From Palsa-872 sp036495195 (lineage in GTDB: Bacteria; Chloroflexota; Dormibacteria; Dormibacterales; Dormibacteraceae): a stretch of 7,190 bases of DNA. Positions 1 through 5,494 of the stretch are shown here, one piece after another. The translations under genes were made by a program, and so were the position numbers. Numbering within the stretch: position 1 is the first letter of the stretch; each line of letters opens with the position of its first letter. The notes beneath the pieces were generated by a model. The model did no database searches and had not been told where the DNA came from. It saw only the letters and a list, made by a program, of their open reading frames with translations. The stretch is taken from NCBI GenBank assembly GCA_036495195.1, contig DASXNH010000237.1, positions 1 through 7,190 of the forward strand, in the 5' to 3' direction.

Positions 1-1
1 C

Positions 2-160
2 GTCCCGATCCTGGATTCCCAGAATGTGATTGCCACCTACCCCATCGTCGCGGTCAAGGGCACGAAGAACGCATCCCTCGCCAACGCCTTCATCGCTTAT
101 GTCCTGTCCGCCGATGGCCAGGCGATGCTGCAGTCGCTCGGCTTTCTGCCGGCCACCTGA
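2..160 (+). CDS. modA: Molybdate ABC transporter substrate-binding protein ModA, C-terminal fragment
   Basis: Only the last 52 residues are present; the gene enters from the left edge. The frame reads VPILDSQNVIATYPIVAVKG near its start and ends in QSLGFLPAT followed by TGA. This resembles the end of periplasmic molybdate-binding proteins, where a 'YPI.....' strand is followed by a helix containing 'F..Y..S..GQ..L...GF'. ModA captures molybdate (or tungstate) outside the membrane and delivers it to ModBC. The identity rests partly on context: modB begins 7 bases after this stop and modC follows. The fragment alone could belong to another member of the sulfate/molybdate/thiosulfate binding family, but gene order and the ModB/ModC partners favour ModA. 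Confidence 0.85.
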   Translation, partial: VPILDSQNVIATYPIVAVKGTKNASLANAFIAYVLSADGQAMLQSLGFLPAT

Positions 161-167
161 GCCTCGC

Positions 168-953
168 ATGAGACGCGAACGTGTCCCGATCGGCGTCGGA
201 ATCCTGGCCGCGATTGGAGCGGCTTTTTTCATCCTGCCGCTGCTCGGCCTGATCGTTCGGTCTCCCTGGGGCGATGCGATCAAAGCGCTCACGGCGCCGG
301 AGACGGTCGATGCCCTCAAGCTGTCGCTGGTCGCGTCGCTGTCGGCGACCGCGATCGCCCTCGTCTTTGGGGTGCCGCTGGCGTGGATCTTCGCCAGGGT
401 GGAATTTCGCGGCCGCAACTTGCTGCGCGCCCTGACCACGTTGCCCATGGTCCTGCCCCCGGTCGCGGGCGGGATTGCGCTCCTGCTTGCATTCGGCAGG
501 CGAGGTCTTGTGGGCTCGTGGCTGGCCAGCACCTTCGGCGTCACCCTTCCGTTCACGACAGCAGGAGTTGTGATGGCGGAGACGTTCGTGGCGATGCCGT
601 TCCTGATCATCACCGTCGAGGCCGGCCTGAGATCGATGGACCGTCGCTATGAAGATGCGGCCCGCACCCTGGGAGCAAAGCGTTGGACCGTTTTCACGCG
701 GGTCACCCTTCCACTCATCGCGCCATCGCTGTTCGCCGGCGCGGTCCTGTGCTGGGCCCGTGCGCTCGGCGAGTTCGGCGCGACCATCACTTTCGCCGGC
801 AATTTTCCCGGCGTCACCCAGACGATGCCGCTTGCCGTTTACCTGCTGCAAGAGACAAACCTGGAGGCCTCGTACATCCTGAGCCTCGTCATGCTCGTCA
901 TCTCCCTGGCGGTGCTCGTATCGCTCAGGCATCGCTGGCTCGGCTCCGCATGA
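168..953 (+). CDS. modB: Molybdate ABC transporter permease ModB
   Basis: This is a 261-residue inner-membrane permease that forms the molybdate channel with ModC. I chose the ATG at 168, 7 bases after the modA stop. An open frame runs further upstream, but it overlaps modA and encodes Arg/Pro/Ser-rich non-membrane sequence. Hydrophobic segments lie at about residues 8-31, 52-76, 88-108, 130-155, 183-200 and 234-253. The cytoplasmic EAA loop that docks on the ATPase is at about 161-182 (EDAARTLGA..., with the conserved Gly at 169). The motif LGEFGATITFAGN (about 200-212) is characteristic of ModB/CysU/CysW permeases. The stop overlaps the modC start (ATGA), so the two are translationally coupled. 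A sulfate or tungstate permease is the main alternative; pairing with a ModC-like ATPase makes molybdate the best call. Confidence 0.93.
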   Translation: MRRERVPIGVGILAAIGAAFFILPLLGLIVRSPWGDAIKALTAPETVDALKLSLVASLSATAIALVFGVPLAWIFARVEFRGRNLLRALTTLPMVLPPVAGGIALLLAFGRRGLVGSWLASTFGVTLPFTTAGVVMAETFVAMPFLIITVEAGLRSMDRRYEDAARTLGAKRWTVFTRVTLPLIAPSLFAGAVLCWARALGEFGATITFAGNFPGVTQTMPLAVYLLQETNLEASYILSLVMLVISLAVLVSLRHRWLGSA

Positions 954-2002
954 GCCTTGAAGCCAAGGTACAACTCGCGCTGGGCGCGCTCTCGCTCGAC
1001 CTGGAGCTGAGTGTTGGTGAGGCTGAGGTGGTCGCCTTGCTCGGGCCGAACGGGGCGGGGAAGACCACCTTCCTTCGAGCCGTGGCGGGGCTTGTTCCAC
1101 TGACCTCGGGATACGTGAGGTTGGACAGGCGGGTGCTCGAGGACGCCGCCACCCACAAATACGTTCCCACGGAGATTCGATCGATCGGCGTCGTGTTCCA
1201 GGACTACCTTCTCTTTCCACACCTCAGCGTCCTGGACAACGTCGCTTTTGGCCTGCGATCGCGCGGTATGCGGCCACGCGACGCGTCACAGAAGGCAGCC
1301 GAATGGGTCGATCGCGTGGGACTCAGCGCCTACGCTCAGGAGAAGCCGGATGCGTTGTCGGGCGGCCAGCGCCAGCGCGTGGCGCTCGCTCGGGCGCTGG
1401 CCCCGGATCCACGCCTGCTTCTCCTCGATGAGCCCCTGGCGGCCCTGGACGCGACGACTCGGGCCGAGGTGCGCCGCGACCTCAAGCGTCATCTCACCTC
1501 ATTCCCCGGTCTCCGTCTCATCGTCACCCATGACCCCCTCGAAGCGGTGACGCTCGCCGATCGCCTGGTCGTCATGGAGGACGGGCGCCTCGTGCAAACC
1601 GGTACCCCGGCCGAGGTCACGGAGCGACCGAGATCGCAATATGTGGCCAACCTGGTGGGGGTCAACCTGCTCAGAGGCAAGGCCGACCACGGGTCCGTGC
1701 GCATGGCTGACGATTCGGTGATAGCGGCCGCCGCTGCCGAATCGGGTGAGGTGTTCGCCGTGATCCACCCCCGCGCCGTGGCGCTTCATCGGCGGCGCCC
1801 CGAAGGCAGCCCGCGCAACGCGTGGCCAGGACGCGTCAGCGGGATTGAGCTTCTGGGCGGTCGGGTTCGCGTGCGTGTCAAGGGAGACATCGCCCTGGTC
1901 GCGGAGGTGACACCCGCTTCAATCAGCGAGATGAACGTGGCAGAGGGGGGAGAGGTCTGGGTGTCGTTCAAATCCACCGACGTCGGTGTGTACCCCGCCT
2001 GA
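950..2002 (+). CDS. modC: Molybdate ABC transporter ATP-binding protein ModC
   Basis: This 350-residue ATPase energises molybdate import through ModB. All nucleotide-binding motifs are intact: Walker A GPNGAGKTT (32-40), Q-loop VFQD (Q84), signature LSGGQ (136-140), Walker B LLLLDEP (156-162), D-loop LAALD (163-167) and the switch His in VTHD (H194). After about residue 220 comes a regulatory tail, and residues about 285-348 look like a TOBE/Mop oxyanion-binding domain (PGRVSGIELLGGRVRVRVKG, then VWVSFKSTDVGVYPA at the end). That tail is typical of ModC and related anion/sugar transporter ATPases. The ATG overlaps the modB stop by 4 bases, so it is the last gene of the visible modABC operon. 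No modE and no molybdenum-cofactor synthesis gene follows in the window. Operon regulation would lie upstream, out of view. Confidence 0.93.
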   Translation: MSLEAKVQLALGALSLDLELSVGEAEVVALLGPNGAGKTTFLRAVAGLVPLTSGYVRLDRRVLEDAATHKYVPTEIRSIGVVFQDYLLFPHLSVLDNVAFGLRSRGMRPRDASQKAAEWVDRVGLSAYAQEKPDALSGGQRQRVALARALAPDPRLLLLDEPLAALDATTRAEVRRDLKRHLTSFPGLRLIVTHDPLEAVTLADRLVVMEDGRLVQTGTPAEVTERPRSQYVANLVGVNLLRGKADHGSVRMADDSVIAAAAAESGEVFAVIHPRAVALHRRRPEGSPRNAWPGRVSGIELLGGRVRVRVKGDIALVAEVTPASISEMNVAEGGEVWVSFKSTDVGVYPA

Positions 2003-2097
2003 TCCCAATGCGACCCCTTTCTCCGATGATCGTGGTCACGTTTCGCGGCGCATCGACGCAGGCTGCCGGAGGGCTGAATCTGTAGAGTTCGAGTGCC
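2003..2097 (+). promoter_or_regulatory. Intergenic spacer with a possible -10 box (TAGAGT, 2083-2088)
   Basis: This 95-base spacer separates modC from the LURP-one-like gene. TAGAGT at 2083-2088 matches 4 of 6 bases of the sigma70 -10 consensus and ends 9 bases before the ATG at 2098. No Shine-Dalgarno sequence is visible, so a very short or absent leader is possible. No recognisable -35 lies 16-18 bases upstream, so the promoter call is weak. I see no clear terminator for the mod operon here. Confidence 0.3.
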
Positions 2098-2603
2098 ATG
2101 TCAGATAGCTGGAGCCGATACAAGCTGCAGAGACAGCTCTTCTCGATCGGCGAGGACTTCTGGATCGAGAACGGGCAGGGCGAACAGGTTTACAAGGTCG
2201 ACGGAAAGGCGTTCAGCCTGCGCGAGACGTTTGTGCTGGAGGACCCCAATGGATCCGAGCTGCTGACGATCGAATCCAAGCTGCTGGCCGTCCGGCCAAC
2301 GATGAAAATCCTGCGCCAGGGCGAGCTGTATGCGACAGTGACCAAGAAGCTTCTGACCTTTCTCCACCAGCACTAACGATCCAGGTGGAGGGCGGCGCCA
2401 CGTACGAGGCGGAGGGCAACATCACCAGCCACGAGTACGAGGTCACGAGCGATGGTGCCGCGGTCGCCCATATCTCCAAGGATTGGTTCAGCGCGACCGA
2501 TTCCTATGGCGTCGCCATCGCGCCGGGCCAAGAGCCGGCGCTGCTGCTGGCGGCCGCCATCTGCGTCGACGAGATCTCCGAGGAGCAGAGAGAACACCGC
2601 TGA
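2098..2603 (+). pseudogene. LURP-one-related / Tubby-C2-like protein (LOR, DUF567), split by a frameshift
   Basis: The first frame (2098-2376, 92 residues) starts MSDSWSRYKLQRQLFSIGED and contains YKVDGKAFSLRETFVLEDPNG, LLTIESKLL and MKILRQGELYATVTKKLLTF. These are typical of the LOR/YxjI family, whose fold resembles the Tubby C-terminal domain. It stops at a TAA (2374-2376), just where a family member would continue. The rest, TIQVEGGATYEAEGNI...HEYEV...VAHISKDWF...DSYGVAIAPGQEPALLLAAAICVDEI, continues in another frame from about 2376 to the TGA at 2601-2603. Inserting one base near 2370-2375 joins them into about 168 residues, a usual family length. No slippery heptamer or other recoding signal is apparent at the junction. 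It is therefore either a sequencing/assembly indel or a real recent inactivating mutation. The molecular function of bacterial members is poorly known; phospholipid scramblase-like or membrane-binding roles have been suggested from fold similarity. Confidence 0.8.
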
Positions 2604-2703
2604 GCCGGCGCGAGCGGCTGCGCAGGTGGACTGGTGCTCCGGGATCACTTCCCCCGAGAGGCTCGCTGCACGATCCTGCTGGGACCTCCCCACCAAGTGA
2701 GGT
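2604..2703. other. Convergent intergenic region
   Basis: This is the spacer between the converging LURP-one-like and PPOX-like genes. The only structure seen is ACCTC (2684-2688) pairing with GAGGT (2699-2703), a 5-base stem with a 10-base loop followed by TTATT on the + strand. It is too weak to call a terminator. No gene or repeat was found. Confidence 0.4.
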
Positions 2704-3177
2704 TTATTCGCGCTCGAGAGTTCGCATGCCCCGTGCTGGGCTCCAGGACTCGATGACCAGGCGATCTCCGGCTTCGTTGAGATGCGTGATCACCGCCTCC
2801 TGGATGTCGATGACGAAGCGGTGCGCGGGGTCAGCCGACCCGACCTCGGTCGCGGTGCCGGCGATCTTCGCCTCGCCTTTCCAGCTCGCCGGGCTGCCGG
2901 CCGGCGGATCTTCAGTCGGGCCGTGAATGGCGACGCGGGGGTCACGCCGAAGATCGAGAGCCTTCAGCGCGCGCGGCATCGATCCGATCCGCAAATGCCC
3001 GTCGACTAGCTCGACCTCGGTGCCGCTGATGCGAGGTGAGCCATCGCGCCGGAGAGTGGCCATCGTCAGGTGCTTGCGCGAGGTCATCAACAGCCGCAAC
3101 CGTGAGGCGAACTCAGGTTCGGCTGCCTCGAACTCGTTCCAGCTCGCCACGAGATCACGATACGGCCCGCCGCTCAA
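2704..3177 (-). CDS. Pyridoxamine 5'-phosphate oxidase (PPOX) family protein
   Basis: This predicted 157-residue protein is a single-domain split-barrel flavin/F420-binding protein. Family-typical signals are FEAAEPEFASRLRLL near residues 16-30, then HLTMATLRRDGSPRISGTEVE (about 36-56, the first barrel strands). These are followed by LALDL-type RDPRVAIHGP (about 78-87), GEAKIAGTATEV (101-112) and a C-terminal ESWSPARGMRTLER (143-156). The PPOX fold binds FMN, F420 or haem depending on subfamily; the cofactor cannot be assigned from sequence alone. Start: TTG at 3177 with GGAG 4-5 bases upstream. A GTG at 3150 is the next candidate; an in-frame stop at 3195-3193 bars longer forms. It lies 29 bases downstream of the nitroreductase on the same strand, so the two are probably co-transcribed. 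It is unlikely to be true PdxH (pyridoxal phosphate synthesis), which is longer and has different motifs. Confidence 0.82.
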   Translation of the reverse strand: MSGGPYRDLVASWNEFEAAEPEFASRLRLLMTSRKHLTMATLRRDGSPRISGTEVELVDGHLRIGSMPRALKALDLRRDPRVAIHGPTEDPPAGSPASWKGEAKIAGTATEVGSADPAHRFVIDIQEAVITHLNEAGDRLVIESWSPARGMRTLERE

Positions 3178-3206
3178 CGAACTCCGATCCGATCATGGGC
3201 GCGGTT

Positions 3207-3722
3207 CTAGGTGAGCGGGGTTCCGTAGCGCTCGGCCGATGCGACCTCGGCCGGCGGCTTCCGCTTCTTCTTGCCCTTGCCAAGCTTGCGTTTCGGATAG
3301 CCGAATGGGACGACCGCAAGGACTTCGTAGGTGTCGGGCAAACCGACCATGGCGGCTGCAGCGTCAAGGCCACCGAAGCCGGTCCAGTTGGAGCCAACGC
3401 CCTCAGCCCAGGCCACCAGGATCATCGACTGGATGGCGCGGCTGGCGTCCGATACCCCGTACTCGCTGTCACGCTCGTACGCGACGACGATCGCGGCGGC
3501 CGAGCCTGCGATGTAACGCCCCGTACTGATCAGCGCACCGAGCTCGCGGAGGCCTTCGCGGCTGGTGACCAGCACAAAGTGCCACGGCTGGAGATTCAGT
3601 GAGCTAGCCGTCAGGCGGCCGGCCTCAACGATTCGGCGCACGGTGTCGTCGGGTATCGGCTTGTCGTCGAACTCGCGGACGGCGAGTACGGTCCTCACAG
3701 TTTCATAGACCGGGTTGTCCAC
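3207..3722 (-). CDS. Nitroreductase family protein
   Basis: This 171-residue protein belongs to the FMN-dependent nitroreductase superfamily, which reduces nitro compounds, quinones or related substrates with NAD(P)H. Family features, numbered from the GTG at 3722, are VREFDDKPIPDD (15-26, Arg contacting the FMN phosphate), RLTASSLNLQPWHFVLV (36-52), GRYIAGSAAAIVVAYE (68-83), DASRAIQSMILVAWAEGVGSNW (92-113) and EVLAVVPFGYP (133-143). The tail after residue 143 is unusually lysine-rich (KRKLGKGKKKRKPP). The frame also opens at a GTG at 3779, but family proteins begin near DNPVYETVRTVLAVREF. A -10-like CAGAAT also ends 6 bases before 3722, so I prefer that start. The longer form would reach into the putative CsoR operator. 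It is divergent from csoR and is followed by the PPOX-like gene. Its substrate is unknown. Confidence 0.85.
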   Translation of the reverse strand: MDNPVYETVRTVLAVREFDDKPIPDDTVRRIVEAGRLTASSLNLQPWHFVLVTSREGLRELGALISTGRYIAGSAAAIVVAYERDSEYGVSDASRAIQSMILVAWAEGVGSNWTGFGGLDAAAAMVGLPDTYEVLAVVPFGYPKRKLGKGKKKRKPPAEVASAERYGTPLT

Positions 3723-3728
3723 GTCTTG

Positions 3729-3758
3729 ATTCTGCAGGAACCGATCGCCACCTGTGTA
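3729..3758 (-). promoter_or_regulatory. Candidate promoter of the nitroreductase-PPOX operon
   Basis: Read on the minus strand, TACACA (3758-3753) and CAGAAT (3734-3729) are separated by 18 bases. Each matches 4 of 6 bases of the sigma70 -35 and -10 consensus. The -10 ends 6 bases before the GTG at 3722, which would place the transcript start at or next to the start codon. No Shine-Dalgarno sequence precedes that GTG, consistent with a leaderless message. This is inferred from pattern only. Confidence 0.4.
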
Positions 3759-3771
3759 CGGCAACTGCGCG

Positions 3772-3788
3772 ATACCCACCGGGGGTAT
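3772..3788. promoter_or_regulatory. Putative CsoR operator (ATACCC-N5-GGGTAT palindrome)
   Basis: ATACCC (3772-3777) and GGGTAT (3783-3788) form a perfect 6+6 inverted repeat around the 5-base spacer ACCGG. G/C-tract palindromes flanked by TA are typical operators of CsoR-family repressors. The site ends 9 bases before the csoR start codon, and its right half overlaps the proposed csoR -10 (TATGCT, 3786-3791). Bound repressor would thus block transcription of csoR and the permease, and metal binding would release it. It lies about 13 bases upstream of the proposed -35 of the divergent nitroreductase, so control of that side is less certain. Confidence 0.7.
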
Positions 3789-3791
3789 GCT
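3786..3791 (+). promoter_or_regulatory. Putative -10 box of csoR (TATGCT), leaderless arrangement
   Basis: TATGCT matches 4 of 6 bases of the -10 consensus and ends 6 bases before the GTG start of csoR, so transcription would begin at or next to the start codon. No Shine-Dalgarno sequence is present. No convincing -35 hexamer is found 16-19 bases upstream. The box shares TAT with the right half of the palindromic operator. Confidence 0.4.
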
Positions 3792-3797
3792 TGATTT

Positions 3798-4073
3798 GTG
3801 GCAGGTTATGCGAAGGACAAGGCGAAGGTCCAGGCCCGCCTGCGCCGCATCCAGGGTCAGGTGCGCGGTATCGAAAAGATGGTCAGCGAGGATCGCTACT
3901 GCATCGACGTGCTGACTCAGGTCAGTGCGACGCGCGCGGCCCTAAAGAGCGTCGCCCTTCAGCTGCTCGCCGATCACACCGAGCATTGCGTCGCCGACGC
4001 CGTGCGTTCAGGTGGGGGAAACAAGCAAGTTCGCGAGCTGAACGAAGCCGTCCAACGCCTTATGACAGGCTAG
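3798..4073 (+). CDS. csoR: CsoR/RcnR-family metal-sensing transcriptional repressor
   Basis: This is a 91-residue all-helical DNA-binding repressor. The N-terminal basic part KVQARLRRIQGQVRGIEKMV (10-29) is the family hallmark and forms the DNA-binding surface. The Cu(I)-ligand triad is present in the classic spacing: Cys35 (in DRYCIDVLTQ), His60 and Cys64 (in DHTEHC). That Cys-His-Cys pattern is the copper fingerprint; persulfide-sensing CstR relatives lack the His, and nickel/cobalt RcnR types use other N-terminal ligands. Copper is therefore the best-supported inducer, though not proven. The start is GTG at 3798, in the expected place for the family. It is the first gene of a likely operon with the YHS-tailed permease, which begins 3 bases after this stop. 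A palindrome directly upstream suggests autorepression. Confidence 0.93.
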   Translation: MAGYAKDKAKVQARLRRIQGQVRGIEKMVSEDRYCIDVLTQVSATRAALKSVALQLLADHTEHCVADAVRSGGGNKQVRELNEAVQRLMTG

Positions 4074-4076
4074 CTC

Positions 4077-5402
4077 TTGGCATCCGTACTGAACGCCATC
4101 GGTCACGCCCTGCAGATCTCGCTGTTCATGGTGTGGGAGGTCCTGTGGCCGCTGGCCCTCGGTTTCTTGATCTCCGCAATGGTCCAGACGGTGGTGTCCA
4201 AACGGGCTGTGGCGAGCACGCTCGGACGGCCAGACTTCAAGGGCTTCCTCCTGGCATGCGGTTTTGGCGCGGCCAGCTCGTCCTGTTCGTATGCGGCCGT
4301 TGCGGTGGCTCGTTCCCTTCTGCGCCGAGGCGCCAGCTTCGTCAACGCGATGGTTTTCGAGTTCGCATCCACCAACCTGGTGTTCGAGCTGGGATTGGTC
4401 TTGCTGATCCTTCTCGGCTGGCAGTTCGTGGCCGCGGAGTTCGCCGGCGGCCTGCTCATGGCCGTGATCCTTTGGAGCCTCTTCAAACTGACGCTCCGCC
4501 CGCGGATGGTCGACCAGGCGAGGCGCCAGGCCGATCGGGGAATCGTGGGCTCGACGATGGAGGGCCACGGCGAGCACGACATGTCGATCACCGACGGGCC
4601 TTTCCTGTCGCGGCTGTTTTCGGGACGCGCGCTCACCGCGATCTCCCACTACTTCTTCATGGATCTCTACAGCCTGTACTTCGACATGGGCATCGGGTTC
4701 TTGGTGGCGGGAGCGCTCGCCGCGTGGGTGCCCAACAACTGGTGGCAGGCTCTCTTCCTCACCAATCAACCCGCTCTCAACGAGTTCTGGGGACCTCTGA
4801 TCGGCCCCGTCATCGCGATGTTGACGTTCGTGTGTTCGGTCGGCAATGTGCCGCTTGCCGTCGTGCTCTGGAACGGGGGGATCAGCTTCGGCGGCGTGAT
4901 CAGCTTCATCTTCGGGGACCTGATCATCCTTCCGATCCTCAACATTTACAGGAAGTACTACGGAGGCCGCATGGCTCTTTACCTGCTTGCGGTTTCGTAC
5001 GTTGCTATGGCCCTGGCCGGATTCCTCATCGGCGGAGCGTTTCAGCTGCTCGGCTGGGTGCCGTCAAATCACCATGTGGCGCTGCTCGACACGGCCCCTT
5101 CGTGGAACTACACGAGCGTCCTCGACATCGCGTTTCTCCTCCTGATTGCGGTGCTCGCCTGGCGCTTCTTTACGACTGGCGGCCCCGATATGCTTCGTGC
5201 GATGAGCCATCCGCCGGCCGACCTGCCGACGTCAGCCATCGACCCTGTTTGTGGGATGGCGGTTGATCGGTCGACGGCGAAAGAGAAGATGAGCCACCAG
5301 GACACGACCTATTACTTCTGCTCCCCCGGGTGCAGGCAGAGCTTCGCCGCCGATCCGGCGAGGTACCTCGGTGGCGCGAAGGCCGGGCACGTCCACCACT
5401 AG
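4077..5402 (+). CDS. UPF0718-type (YraQ/ArsP-like) permease with C-terminal YHS domain
   Basis: This 441-residue membrane protein has about eight hydrophobic segments (about 12-36, 56-80, 92-114, 117-137, 193-218, 238-265, 310-335 and 360-380). The first half carries CGFGAASSSCSYAAVA (61-76) and the second CSVGNVPLA (253-261), the paired signatures of the PF03773/UPF0718 permease family, which includes the organoarsenical exporter ArsP. The two halves are joined by a hydrophilic loop with His residues (MEGHGEHD, 161-168). The end is a YHS domain (about 388-431) with DPVCGM and YYFCSPGC (Cys392, Cys415, Cys419), followed by a HVHH tail. YHS domains occur in copper ATPases and other metal proteins. 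Its place behind csoR suggests copper or another soft-metal export; the actual substrate is unknown. The TTG start lies 3 bases after the csoR stop with a weak AGG 7 bases upstream; the next in-frame ATG (4128) would cut the first membrane helix. Confidence 0.85.
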   Translation: MASVLNAIGHALQISLFMVWEVLWPLALGFLISAMVQTVVSKRAVASTLGRPDFKGFLLACGFGAASSSCSYAAVAVARSLLRRGASFVNAMVFEFASTNLVFELGLVLLILLGWQFVAAEFAGGLLMAVILWSLFKLTLRPRMVDQARRQADRGIVGSTMEGHGEHDMSITDGPFLSRLFSGRALTAISHYFFMDLYSLYFDMGIGFLVAGALAAWVPNNWWQALFLTNQPALNEFWGPLIGPVIAMLTFVCSVGNVPLAVVLWNGGISFGGVISFIFGDLIILPILNIYRKYYGGRMALYLLAVSYVAMALAGFLIGGAFQLLGWVPSNHHVALLDTAPSWNYTSVLDIAFLLLIAVLAWRFFTTGGPDMLRAMSHPPADLPTSAIDPVCGMAVDRSTAKEKMSHQDTTYYFCSPGCRQSFAADPARYLGGAKAGHVHH

Positions 5403-5454
5403 GCCGCCCTGACCGGCGCATCGCTGGCGGCAACCTGACCTCGCCGAGTGATTC

Positions 5455-5483
5455 TTGACACCCTTTCGGGCCGCGCCTATAGT
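5455..5483 (+). promoter_or_regulatory. Strong sigma70-like promoter of the substrate-binding lipoprotein gene
   Basis: A perfect -35 TTGACA (5455-5460) and a 5-of-6 -10 TATAGT (5478-5483) are separated by the optimal 17 bases. The expected transcript start (about 5489-5491) is only a few bases before the ATG at 5495. No Shine-Dalgarno sequence fits in between, so the message has an extremely short leader or none. The near-consensus elements suggest strong, largely constitutive expression. Confidence 0.8.
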
Positions 5484-5494
5484 CCGATCGATCC

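Noticed and set aside
90..1220. Long minus-strand open frame (376 codons) opposite modB/modC
   Set aside because: Its translation is Arg/Gln/Asp-rich low-complexity sequence with no family resemblance. It is antisense to clearly conserved modB and modC, a common artefact in GC-rich DNA.
2365..2380. Programmed ribosomal frameshifting in the LURP-one-like gene
   Set aside because: No slippery heptamer, internal Shine-Dalgarno-like stimulator or clear downstream structure is visible; mutation or sequencing error is simpler.
2684..2708. ACCTC/GAGGT hairpin followed by TTATT
   Set aside because: The stem is only 5 bases with a 10-base loop, the T run is interrupted and the position overlaps the end of the PPOX gene.
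3723..3779. Longer nitroreductase starting at GTG 3779
   Set aside because: The extra 19 residues do not look like family sequence, there is no ribosome-binding site, and the start would sit inside the palindromic operator; GTG 3722 fits the family and a -10-like box.
3791..5266. Long + strand open frame (491 codons) overlapping csoR and the permease
   Set aside because: It is an out-of-frame shadow with Arg/Pro/Gly-rich composition; the competing frame encodes two recognisable proteins.
5403..5431. GCCGCC (5403-5408) / GGCGGC (5426-5431) inverted repeat after the permease gene
   Set aside because: It is a 6-base GC stem with a 17-base loop and no T-tract, easily expected by chance in GC-rich sequence; not good enough for a terminator call.
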